From Anaeramoeba flamelloides (Eukaryota > Metamonada > Anaeramoebidae), in assembly GCA_027625915.1 (NCBI GenBank), contig JANTQA010000012.1:9694501-9758500 (forward strand): a stretch of DNA of 64,000 nt, given 5' to 3'. Made by a program: the position numbers and the translations under genes. The notes below the pieces were generated by a model. The model made no database searches. It was not told the origin of the DNA and saw nothing but the letters and a program-made list of their open reading frames with translations. Shown one piece after another: positions 46,855-57,900 of the stretch. Numbering within the stretch: position 1 is the stretch's first letter; the number at the start of each line of letters is the position of its first letter.

Positions 46855-47494
46855 TTAATATCAAAAAAAATAGCTTTTTAGTTTTACCTTGTGTTGTTCA
46901 AGAAATTCAAAAAGTTTTGGGATCAATAAATGATTTTTAAGCAAAATCTAAAAAATCCAAAAAAATCCCAAAAATTGCAATATTTTGACTTTTCCTCAAT
47001 TCATTGTCTTTTAAAGCTTTTTTTCTGTTTATAGTATTTTAATTCAACCCTCACAGAGCATAAAATTTGAATAGTCCTTCAAAGAAATCTTTGATTAAAA
47101 TTTAACCTAAAAAAGTGTTTATGGGGATTTTCATGTTCAAATTTGAAATTATTCCAAACTTTTCAAAGAAGTTGTAAAAATGTGCAGGGGTTTCCAAGGA
47201 ATTAATTTATGTTACTAGATTTGAAAGGGAAATTCTAAAAGTATTGTCAAATGAAATTTTGGAATGATCAATAAAGGTGAAAATAGTGAAAATTTTTTTG
47301 CTTTTGGTAAAATTTCCCATTTTTTTGTAAAAGAAATTCTCAATGTGTAACATCGATTTGGGATGACGGAACTCTTTCAAGAGGGTTTTTGTTCAACACT
47401 TTTTCGCCCTTGTCACCTGGGGTCTTAATCCATTAGTCGTATTTTCTGTGAAAAAATTCTTCATTTTTTTATTAAAGACTTTTTCATAAAAGCA

Positions 47495-47967
47495 ATGTCT
47501 GAGGAAAATAACAGAGAAAAAGAAATAAACAAAACAGATCAAATCGAAGAAATAAATCAAAGTAATTTTGCTTTTTCTACACACACAATCTTGTTTTTTC
47601 TTTTTTAATCAGAGCTTTAACTTAAATAATTGGTTTTCTTTTTTTTTATTCCTTACCAATTCTTTTTTGATAAACTGTCCAAAAACAAAATCAAAAAGAT
47701 AAAGAAACAAAACAAGTAAATGAATCAGAAAATGTAAAAAGGGCACGTAAGTTGATTGGTACAATTCATCGGATTAAAGTCAAAGATGGAAGAGAATTTG
47801 TAGGACATTTGGATTGTTTTGATCAACAAGGAAACATCGTACTTAGTAATTCAATTGAACAAACAATTTTAAATGGTGAAGCTTCAAGAAGAAGAATTGG
47901 GACAATTACAATTGGGTACACCCAAATTGTAGACATTTTCAAATATAAAAAGGAAAATGATCTTTAA
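47495..47967 (+). CDS. NAA38: NAA38/LSMD1-like NatC auxiliary subunit, LSm fold (2 exons)
   Basis: Small LSm-domain protein resembling the auxiliary subunit NAA38 of N-terminal acetyltransferase C, which works on the ribosome with NAA30 and NAA35. Exon 1 is 47495-47561 and exon 2 is 47699-47967, with a 137-nt intron in phase 1, giving 111 residues. The first 30 or so residues are charged and probably disordered (MSEENNREKEINKTDQIEE). The LSm core starts at KLIGTIHRIKVKDGREFVGH, then CFDQQGNIVLSNSIE (Sm motif 1 region), and ends with RRIGTITIGYTQIVDIFKY (Sm motif 2). Motif 2 here is the IG-type GTITIGYTQIV, as in LSMD1-type proteins, rather than the RG-type motif of RNA-binding LSm1-8. Another divergent LSm protein remains possible. 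Confidence 0.82.
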
Positions 47968-48510
47968 AACAAAAAAGTCACTTTTATTTGTTTTTTTATT
48001 TTTCTTTTTCTTTTTTTTTTAGAGGCTTTCTCAACAAGGAAAAGAGAAATCAATCAAAAAGGATATTCAATTAAAAAAGAAGCTTGGAAATAGCTAAATT
48101 GAAGTTGATCAACCACTTTTTAGTTTCTTTTCAAAACTTTTTTTTCATACTTTTTTAAAAAGTGTAGTTGTTTGAATCTGAATCCCAAAAAGAAAAAAAT
48201 TTAAGGTTAATTCACAATTATACAACAATTCAATTTTATGAAATGCAGTGAGGGGTGATTATTTGAAGAACAACCAAAAGCATGTTCTTCTTGTTTTTTA
48301 ATACTTTTTAAATTTCCTGGAGTATTATATGTTTTACTTGCTTTATTTTTTTTTTAACACTTTCTCAGATCTAAAGATGTTTTTTGATTATATTTCATGA
48401 GTATTTAAATTTTTAGTTTGAATTACTTAAAAATAAGATTTGTATTACTTCTTGTATTTGTTTATCAAAAACTTTTTTCTCGATTTTCATTTTTTTGATA
48501 ACTTATTAAA

Positions 48511-50320
48511 GAAGTAAATAAATTTTACCATTTTGAAAACTTTTAATTGTTAGAACATTACTGAAAAATATTTTGTGAGTGTCAACGGATATTTTAACTT
48601 TGAAACCAAAATACTATTCACTGCTCAATTTGTGAAAAGAAAACAACCCCAAAATAATAACAAGTTGAATCTTTAATTATTTAATTATATGTTTTTAATA
48701 TAAAAAAGCACTCTTTTTTTCTGATTAATATTTTTCCAAATCTAGCTTTATGACTTAATTCAATTACACACTGGGATAAATTGTTTTTAGAACAAAAATA
48801 ATCTCAACTTTTGAATATCGAAAATATTTTTTGAAATTACTGTGACTTTTTTATTTTTTTTTTGGAAAATTGGGGTTATGAAAATTTTGAAATCAAATAA
48901 TAAGTTAATATATTAAATTAGAATATTTTTCCAGAGAATTTATCTTTTTTATATAACTTTCTTTTTATTTTTACCATTTAAAAATAAAAAAACATTTAAA
49001 GACCAAATAATTCCCTTTTGGGAAAATAAAATTCACATGATTTCGAATTTATTTTAGTAAACGAGTTAAAATAAGATATTGTATATCCAAATATACATCA
49101 TTTCAAGTTTGAATTCAATCATTTTGACAAAAATTTTTTTCAAGAAAAAGTTAAAACGAAACTTTAATTATTTTAATTTCTCAGAAAGTTTTTTTAATTT
49201 TTTTAATGGAATGTATTTGATCGGTTTTCCAGTTTTAGTGTTTTTTGGTTGGGAGGGGCAGATAGAACATTTTTTTTTTTAATTAAATTTTTAGTTTCAT
49301 TAAATTAGGTTTTTGATCTTGAAATATATTTATGGGTATGCTTGAAATTAATCAAAAAGTAAACCCAAAAAAATAGTCCCTAAACTCTGTGTATTTGAAA
49401 CAAATCTTTTTTTTTTGAAAACTAAATAATTCAGATCATCTTTTCAGATAATTTTGTTGAAATTAGGACTGAGAAAAAAACTGTATCAACCAAATTCTAT
49501 TTTTAAAGATTTTTTATCTTCTTTACTTCTTAATTTCCCGGAATCCAAGCAAGTATATGCCTTGTATTTCTCACCCCGTTACTATTTATTATTATTTTAC
49601 AAAAAGGATTTTTTTAAAAAATTAATTTTCAAATTTCAATTTTCAAATATTTTAATCAAAATAAGCCAAACCCAAGGATATGGTTTCAAAATTAAAGGAA
49701 AAGGTGTTGGATCATTGACATCAAAAAATAACTTTAAAAGATTCAACCTAAAAAAAAAAAAATATTGAAGAAAAAATTTCAATTAAAATTTCAATTAAAA
49801 TTTCAGAATTATTTTGGAGTTTTTAAAAAAATCGTGAATAAATCATTATCAAATCAAACCAATGTGTCGAATAAACCATCACCCCTGAAGAGGGGTTCAA
49901 AAAAATCATATTTACTGGGCTAAAACTATGATTAGATACATTAAATGACAAAATGATTTTTAAATTCATTTTGGAAATTCTTTAGAAACAAAAAGTAATT
50001 TGTTTCTCAAAAAATTTACAAACAAAAATTATTTCCCTGTAGAATTAAGAATAAAAACAAATAAAAGATATGTAATTGTATCAAATATTGCAAATAAAAA
50101 CAAAAAATAAATGATTTTTATTTATTTTTTTTTGATCAATCTTTACATTTATTTTGATTTGCGTTTTTTTTAATTGTATTGAAAATATATTAAAATAAGA
50201 TATATTCCACTCCGTATTTATTCTAATATCAATATATTTGATTTAAGAAATGATTTGAAAATTTCAGTTTCGTATAAATGATGACACTCAAAATTTGTAA
50301 AATGTACTTACCCCCTTAAA
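48511..50320 (+). mobile_element. Family A transposon, diverged copy 3
   Basis: Left end AAATTTTACCATTTTGAAAA with GTGAGTGTCAACGGATATT. Right end GATGACACTCAAAATTTG with AAAATGTACTTACCCCC. It is longer (1.8 kb) than copies 1 and 2, with extra internal AT-rich sequence at 48680-49260. The ORF 49454-49768 overlaps the region giving the 64-residue frames of copies 1 and 2, but most of it starts from non-ATG codons and I do not regard it as a gene. Confidence 0.72.
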
Positions 50321-50617
50321 TTACAAAAAATAAAATCTTATTTAAGGGACTAATGCCTATTAAATTTTTTTTACCTTTATTCAATCAAGATTGAGAAATT
50401 TTTTTTACAATTACTCATATTTGAAAATCCTGTTTATATTCAATATTAAACATAAATCTAGATAAGGGATTCTTATGTAGAAAAGGTTAAAAAAGAATAA
50501 TAAACTCTTGTCCCTTAAATATCAATTTAAATATATTAGAATTTGATTAAACACAAAACAAATTATTTCCACTTTCTTGAAAAAATTAATCACTTTTGTA
50601 CTAAATTATAAAAACAC

Positions 50618-50814
50618 TCAAATGAGAAATTTTCCAATCTGGTTGAGGGTTTGAATAATTTGAACTTTATTGGGTTTTAATTTGGTTTGTGGGATGGATC
50701 TAAGAGGAATATCACAAACAATTAGAACGAATTCTGAATTAAGTTGAAACATTTTTCTTTGATAGTTGTCAACAAATAGTGTGGATTTTTCTTGAATAAC
50801 TGATTGAGTTGTTG
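50618..50814 (-). CDS. Probable C-terminal exon of an unidentified gene
   Basis: An open frame of about 65 codons behind a good acceptor (TTTTATTAG ending at 50815) and ending in TGA. It reads TTQSVIQEKSTLFVDNYQ, RKMFQLNSEFVLIVCDIPLR, SIPQTKLKPNKVQIIQTLNQ, IGKFLI. Balanced amino-acid use (few F/K/N runs) makes it stand out from intergenic frames. I do not recognise the family. The beginning of the gene should lie upstream on the minus strand, towards the divergent ankyrin gene. A possible earlier exon is the frame at 52205-52290, but the phases of the two do not join directly, so at least one more exon is needed. Confidence 0.45.
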
Positions 50815-50882
50815 CTAATAAAAGAAAAATATCAAAATTTTAATCTGCAGTGGTGTAAATAACCCATGTTGACAACCTTTAA

Positions 50883-51513
50883 CCCATTACGAAAATTTAA
50901 CTAGTGTTTTTTTTTCAGACTGGGGTATTGGAAGACCAGAAATCACTTATAGATTCTTGGTTCAGATCAAAATTGACTTTTGAGGTTAGATCTTTGATTA
51001 ATCGAAATGGCACAATTATATCTAATGATTTTATTTCAAAAATTTAATAATATTTACAAAATTTCTGAGATTAAATGATTTTTTTTATCAAAATTCAAAA
51101 ATTGAAATTTTGCTAATTTTTTTGTCAAAAAATTACATTTTAATCTTCCAGTATCTTCATAATTCTTTTTTAAAATTTTTTTAAAGAACCCAATTTCTTG
51201 TTTACTATTTGTTGCAAAATAAAAGGAACAAAATTTTCATTAAGATTTCAAAAAAAGGTTGAATGTGAGGTTATAATTCGAATTTTGAATTGACAAAACC
51301 AGGATAAATTATTGATTTAGCTTTGATAATTGGGGACTTTGATGATTTATTTTAGTTCTTGGGATGTGATTTTTTTAAAGGAAAGTTGAATGAAAATTTT
51401 TGATCTGTTTATTGAACAATTAACAGTATGTACTGTTGTCATCCCATTGATTTGTTTCTTTTATTTCTAGAGTCATCCAATATTCTTTGCAGGAGTTAAA
51501 TTTTAGTAATGGG
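50883..51513. mobile_element. piggyBac-like short element (TTAA-flanked)
   Basis: A 631-bp element flanked by TTAA (50879-50882 and 51514-51517). Its ends CCCATTACGAAAATTTAACT and, inverted, CCCATTACTAAAATTTAACT differ by one base in 20. TTAA target plus CCC termini is the classic piggyBac signature. No transposase could be read, so it is non-autonomous or decayed. It would lie in an intron of the unidentified minus-strand gene. The interior contains family G-like words (GGAAAGTTGAATGAAAATT). Confidence 0.75.
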
Positions 51514-52204
51514 TTAAAATAAAAAACACCGGTTAGTTACACAACAGTAGCTTTCAAAAAACAACTCACTTTAAGAAATAAAACAAACCATCAAAGTCCT
51601 CAATTCTAATAAGAGAAAATTACTTAATTCATCTTCTTTCCGGATTTAAGGAATTGAAATGTTACAAGATTTTTAAACTCTGTTTTTGGAAAGATGAATT
51701 CAAATTTTGTCCTATTTATTTGTCAACAAACAGTATTCTTTAGATTGAAAGTTTTACTGATTATTAATTTTCTCTCATTATTTTTTAAAAAAATTAGAAA
51801 TTTACACAAATATCCTTTATTATTTTAATCCTATCAACCTTTTTTTATTTTCTTATTAAACAAAAAACAAAACCCTCCAATTAACTCAAAAAATGGAGAT
51901 TTTTTTATCAAAAGAATTTTCAAAATTTAATTCAAAAAATTATTAACGTTTATTTAAAATTTGAATAAATTTCCCTTCTAAATTCCCTGTTAAAAGATCA
52001 TTAAAATTATAAAGTGATAATTTTTGAGATTTGAAAAAAAAAATAATTAATTGGATCAAAAGTAATCAGTCTTTCTTAAATTTGAAAAGTTTTAAGTTGA
52101 TTAAACACCCTCGGAGTGTTTTTTGAAAAAACAAAAGAAGGTTAAAGCAAAAAACAGTAGGATTCAAAAAAAGAATTAAATATCTTATACAAAAAGTAAC
52201 TTAC

Positions 52205-52290
52205 AAGAATCCTCTGTCTAATAGTTGATTAAAACGACTTAAGATCTCCTTTTTGGACTTATTTTTCAAGAGACAACTTTGTAAATCATG
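52205..52290 (-). CDS. Candidate exon of an unidentified minus-strand gene
   Basis: A frame reading KLLRHDLQSCLLKNKSKKEI then LSRFNQLLDRGFL, ended by a perfect GTAAGTT donor at 52204. There is no in-frame ATG and an in-frame stop just upstream, so the start is unresolved. It is divergent from the ankyrin gene by less than 150 bp. It could be part of the same gene as the exon at 50618-50814, or chance. Confidence 0.3.
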
Positions 52291-52424
52291 ACGAAGAAGT
52301 TTAATTCACAAAAAGTAATTTATTTTTTTAAATTTTTTTTAAGAGTCCTTCTTTATTATTAAATCCAACAATTCTTATTTTATTCTTTGGATATTAAAGT
52401 TAAATTTGTATTACATTTTTTTGA

Positions 52425-53951
52425 ATGTCTAACATCTTTGAAGCTGCACGTGCAGGAGATCTTGCAGCTGTTAAAAAATTTTTAGGCAGTGGTGATGTAA
52501 ATCAAAAAGATGGTAAAGGAATGACACCTTTACACCATGCTTGCCAGAATAGAGAGGCAATTGAAACGATCGATTTTGTAAGATTTTTCTTATTATTTTT
52601 TTTGATCTATCTTTTCTCTTGAAACAATCAAAAATTTTAATTTTCCTTCTGAAAAAAAAACCAAAAAAAGAACAAAGAAAGAAAAAAAAATAAAAATAAC
52701 CAAACTTTTTAAATCAAAAAAAATATAAACCTAATTGAATTAAATCACATTACCCAATTTGTGAGCTTTATTGTTTGTATTCATTTGAAACAACCTAAAA
52801 AAAAAAAAGAAAAGAGACTCTTCTTATTCTCAAAAAAACCAAAACCAAAACCAAAACCTTTTTTCCCTTCATAAAAGAAGATTTAAAAATTAACAATCTT
52901 ATTACTTTCGTTTCACATTTTATCAGTTATTGTTTTAAAAAAATGAAACGGGAGAAAAGTGCCGATTTGATTTTTAGATCTCAACATCCAATTACAAAAT
53001 AAAAAAGAAAAAGAAAATGAAAAAAAAGGAAAATCCAAAAACCACCATCAAAAAATAATTTTGTTTATTTTAAAAAATTAAGACTCAGATTTAAAGGCAT
53101 TTTAAACAAAGTGAAAAACATTGGTTTTTAATAGTGTTGTGTTTTACTGTCAAGTACCAGATTGTAAACCATTTCAAAAAACACTTTTTAAAACTTTCTT
53201 GTTTTCACTATTTTTTAAAAAGAACCTTAACCGAAGAATAACTTTTTCAAAATTTTAATAAACATTCAAATTGGGATTAAAATACTCAACACCAAATTAC
53301 AAAAAGAAAAATGAATGAACCAATTCCTTATCTTCTCATTTTTTTCTTGTTTTTTTTATTTTGTCTAATTTTTTCTCCTCACACAAAATATTTTTAGTTA
53401 TTATCAAAAGGAGCAAATCCAAATGCTGAGGATAATGACAAAAACACACCACTCCATAAAGCAGCCTTTAGGGGAAATCTTGATGGTGTTATTGCTCTCC
53501 TGGAGAAAGGAGCAAAACAAATAATTAACGCTTATAACAAATCGCCTGTACATTTGGCAGAAAGGTTCAAACGTAAAAAGTGTATTGATGCGCTTACAAA
53601 CCCTGAAAAGTATAAAAGAGAAAAAAAAGCCCCCGAAAAACCAAAAAATGATGAATTACCAAAAGATCAAAACCAAGGAAATGGAAATGAAAATCAAGAA
53701 CAAAACCAAAACCAAAATCAAGATCAAAACCAAAATAATAACTTAAACCAAGGGTTACCACTTAACCAATTACAACAAGGTGGGATGCAACTTCCACAAC
53801 AACAACAACAAGGAGGAAGAGGAATGCAATTTGGAGGAGGAATGTATCCTTTCCCAATTCCTTATCCTATTTATCAGCCACAAATTTATGGAAACCAGCA
53901 AATTCAGCAACCACAACAACAACCACAACAGCAGCAGCAACAACAGCCACA

Positions 53952-53982
<31 letters not shown>

Positions 53983-54930
53983 CAACAGCAACAACAGCAA
54001 CAACAACAAATTGGAATGAATTCGGAACAAATCCATAACAATAGTTTTAGATACAAGCCAGGGAATTTAAAAAGATTAAATAGAAAGCCATTGATGAGTT
54101 GGGGATTAAGAGATGTAGCTGATTGGATTTATTCTTTAGGCTTGGAAGAATTTGTCCCAAATTTTGTAAAAAATCATGTTACTGGCCCCGATTTAATTAC
54201 TTTTGATGAAAACACTTTATTTGAGCAGCTGGGGATCCGATCTTTTGGAGCCAAACGGAGAATTATTGAACAAGTTTCTCTGTTGTATGCCCAAAATTCA
54301 AAAGTGAAATCCATTGTGGACAATACGAGCAATTATAGTATGATGGGTGAGCAAGTTTTTTTGGATCCCGAAATGGAAGGGATCTCTCTAATTTTACATG
54401 TTGAGGTTGTCAAAGAACTTGAAAACGAAAATAAAATCTATAATGAAGAATTATGTAAATACTTATCAAAATTCGAAGGAGGGGACTGTATGATCCAAGT
54501 GTTTATGCCAGAGCCATCCATAGGATATTTAGAAAACAAAATTTGCAATAAATTGGGAATTGAAAATAATTTAATTTCCAGAATTAGGACTATTGAAATT
54601 CCTCGAGTATTTGTCATTGACGATGATGATATTTCCATTTTAAGGGATAACCAAGAATTAATTGTACAGATCCGAAAAGTTGTACCAAATCTTGAAAAAA
54701 GAAACAAGAATAAATTAAAAAATTTAGAGAAAAAAAAAAAATTAAAAATCAAACAAGCCAAGCAAATACAAGATGCCTTTAAATTTATTGAAGAACAAAA
54801 ACAACAAATCGAAATTGAAAGAGAAAATTTAGCTTTAGAAACTAATACAAAAAAAAAGAAATTGACCAATTATTACAACAACTTGAAATGGAAAAAAGAA
54901 GAAGTATATAACCAAAAAAGAGCAAGTTGA
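52425..54930 (+). CDS. Ankyrin-polyQ-SAM-coiled-coil protein (2 exons, 3' end uncertain)
   Basis: Exon 1 (52425-52577) and exon 2 (53398-54930) are joined in phase 0 across an 820-nt intron, giving 561 residues to the first stop. At least three ankyrin repeats at residues 1-120 include MTPLHHACQNREA and NTPLHKAAFRGNLDGVIALL. An N/Q-rich, then polyglutamine and proline-glutamine linker follows, with a GGMYPFPIPYPIYQP stretch. A SAM domain lies around LRDVADWIYSLGLEEFVPNF through LGIRSFGAKRRIIEQVSLL. Next is a region ILHVEVVKELENENK to VFVIDDDDISILRDNQELIV, possibly a ubiquitin- or PB1-like fold, and then a basic coiled coil. SAM and ankyrin together suggest a polymerising scaffold. After 54850 the coiled-coil-like reading jumps between frames and continues into the long repetitive ORF downstream, so the original protein was probably much longer. 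Confidence 0.75.
52578..53397 (+). other. Intron of the ankyrin-SAM gene
   Basis: Donor GTAAGATTTT and acceptor TATTTTTAG. It is AT-rich with A-runs. Joining the exons gives ETIDFLLSKGANPNAEDND, a continuous ankyrin repeat. Confidence 0.85.
53885..54010 (+). repeat. CAA/CAG microsatellite encoding polyglutamine
   Basis: Mixed CAA and CAG codons with interspersed CCA give Q/P runs inside the ankyrin-SAM protein. The mixture of codons would stabilise the tract against slippage. Confidence 0.9.
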
Positions 54931-57900
54931 AAAAAATCAAAAGGCAAACCGAAGAAGAACATCAACAGATCCAACAAAAAACTTGAAGAAAAAAAAAGAG
55001 ACCAAAAAGAAAATTCTTGAGAAAGAAGAAATAATACAAAATGATAAAAAAGAACTTGAACGTGAGAAAGAATTATTATCAAAAAAAAAAAAAAAATTCC
55101 AAAATCAAAACGATGAATTACAGTCTGAAATCAGGAATTTTGAAGATGAAAAAGAAGAATTTTATCAAGAAAAAAAACAAATAAAGGAGCAAAAAAAGAA
55201 AATTGAAAATGAAAAAAAGAAATTAGAAAAAGAAATTCAAAGATTAAAAAAGCAATTTTCCAAAAATGAAATAAATATGGAAAAGCAAAAAAATAAATTT
55301 GAAAAAGAAAAAACAAAACTTGAAAAAAAAAATAGAAATTTGGTCGAGAAAAATAAAAAAAAAAACAATAAGAAGGATAATGATTCGTCTTCTTTGAATA
55401 AAAAAGTCACAAATGGTTCAGATTCCTTTGGAAATTCAAATACATTTGGTTCATCTTCCTTTTCATCAAATGTAAATGAACAAGAACAACAAAGAAAACT
55501 TGAAGAAGCAAGAAAACAACGATTGGAAGAAGAAAAAAAGAAATTAGAAGAAATGGATCCTGAAGAAAGAAAATTATTAGAAGAAAAAAAAGCCAAAGCT
55601 GAAAAAGATAAATTATTAATGGAAGAAGAAGAAAGAAGATTCAAAGAAGAAATGAAAAAACTGCAAGAAGAAATGGCAGGCGGAGGAAGTTCTGGATTCA
55701 ATCCATTTGGATCTTCAACCTCATCTCCTAAAAGAGGAAGAGGTAAGAAAAAAAGAGGAAGAGGCAAAAGAGGAAGAGGAAGAGGTAAAAAAAAAAGAGG
55801 AAGAGGAAGAGGAAGAGGAAGAGGAAGAGGAAGAACAAAAAAAACAGAAGAAAAAAAAAGTATTCAAGAAGAAGAAGAAGAACAACAAAGAAAACTTGAA
55901 GAAGCACGAAAACAACGATTAGAAGAAGAAAAAAAGAAATTAGAAGAAATGGATCCTGAAGAACGAAAATTATTAGAAGAAAAAAAAGCCAAAGCTGAAA
56001 AAGACAAATTACTAATGGAAGAAGAAGAAAGAAGATTTAAAGAAGAAATGAAAAAACTGCAAGAAGAAATGGGAGGAGGAGGAGGATCTGGATTTAATGC
56101 ATTTGGATCTTCAAATGAACCCAAATCAGATAAAGAAGAAGAAGAAGAAGAAAAACCCTTGGATCCTGAAGAAGAAAAAAAACGAATTCAAAGAGAAGAA
56201 GAAGAAAGACAACAACGAATGGAAGAAGCAAGAAAACAACGATTAGAAGAAGAAAAAAAAAAATTAGAAGAAATGGATCCTGAAGAAAGAAAATTATTAG
56301 AAGAAAAAAAAGCCAAAGCTGAAAAAGACAAATTACTAATGGAAGAAGAAGAAAGAAGATTCAAAGAAGAAATGAAAAAACTGCAAGAAGAAATGGCAGG
56401 AGGAGGAGGAGGATTTAATGCATTTGGATCTTCAACCTCATCTCCTAAAAGAGGAAGAGGTAAGAAAAAAAGAGGAAGAGGCAAACGAGGAAGAGGAAGA
56501 GGTAAAAAAAAAAGAGGAAGAGGAAGAGGAAGAGGAAGAGGAAGAGGAAAAAAAAACCAAGAAAAAGAAAACAAACCCTTAGATCCCGAAGAAGAAAAAA
56601 AAAGCATTCAAGAACAAGAAGAAGAACAACAAAAAAGAATTGAAGAAGCAAGAAAACAACGATTAGAAGAAGAAAAAAAGAAATTAGAAGAAATGGATCC
56701 TGAAGAAAGAAAATTATTAGAAGAAAAAAAAGCCAAAGCTGAAAAAGATAAATTATTAATGGAAGAAGAAGAAAGAAGATTCAAAGAAGAAATGAAAAAA
56801 CTGCAAGAAGAAATGGGAGGAGGAGGAGGATCTGGATTTAATGCATTTGGATCTTCAAATGAACCCAAATCAGATAAAGAAGAAGAAGAAGAAAAACCCT
56901 TGGATCCTGAAGAAGAAAAAAAACGAATTCAAAGAGAAGAAGAAGAAAGACAACAACGAATGGAAGAAGCAAGAAAACAACGATTAGAAGAAGAAAAAAA
57001 AAAATTAGAAGAAATGGATCCTGAAGAAAGAAAATTATTAGAAGAAAAAAAAGCCAAAGCTGAAAAAGACAAATTACTAATGGAAGAAGAAGAAAGAAGA
57101 TTCAAAGAAGAAATGAAAAAACTGCAAGAAGAAATGGCAGGAGGAGGAGGAGGATTTAATGCATTTGGATCTTCAACCTCATCTCCTAAAAGAGGAAGAG
57201 GTAAGAAAAAAAGAGGAAGAGGCAAACGAGGAAGAGGAAGAGGAAGAGGTAAAAAAAAAAGAGGAAGAGGAAGAGGAAGAGGAAGAGGACGAGGAAGAGG
57301 AAAAAAAACAGAAGAAAAAGAAAACAAACCCTTAGATCCCGAAGAAGAAAAAAAAAGCATTCAAGAACAAGAAGAAGAACAACAAAAAAGAATTGAAGAA
57401 GCAAGAAAACAACGATTAGAAGAAGAAAAAAAGAAATTAGAAGAAATGGATCCTGAAGAAAGAAAATTATTAGAAGAAAAAAAAGCCAAAGCTGAAAAAG
57501 ACAAATTACTAATGGAAGAAGAAGAAAGAAGATTTAAAGAAGAAATGAAAAAACTGCAAGAAGAAATGGGAGGAGGAGGAGGATCTGGATTTAATGCATT
57601 TGGATCTTCAAATGAACCCAAATCAGATAAAGAAGAAGAAGAAGAAGAAAAACCCTTGGATCCTGAAGAAGAAAAAAAACGAATTCAAAGAGAAGAAGAA
57701 GAAATACAACAAAGAATGGAAGAAGCAAGAAAACAAAGATTAGAAGAAGAAAAAAAAAAATTAGAAGAAATGGATCCTGAAGAACGAAAATTATTAGAAG
57801 AAAAAAAAGCCAAAGCTGAAAAAGACAAATTACTAATGGAAGAAGAAGAAAGAAGATTCAAAGAAGAAATGAAAAAACTGCAAGAAGAAATGGCAGGAGG

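Noticed and set aside
48023-48095. Possible extra NAA38 exon after a poly-T/AG acceptor
   Set aside because: The upstream exon already ends with a stop at the expected end of the LSm fold, and no GT donor precedes it.
54904-54922. A 19-nt GT-AG intron that would join the ankyrin-SAM frame to the giant ORF
   Set aside because: It restores one frame change, but every supported intron here is at least 120 nt, and further frame switches lie on both sides.
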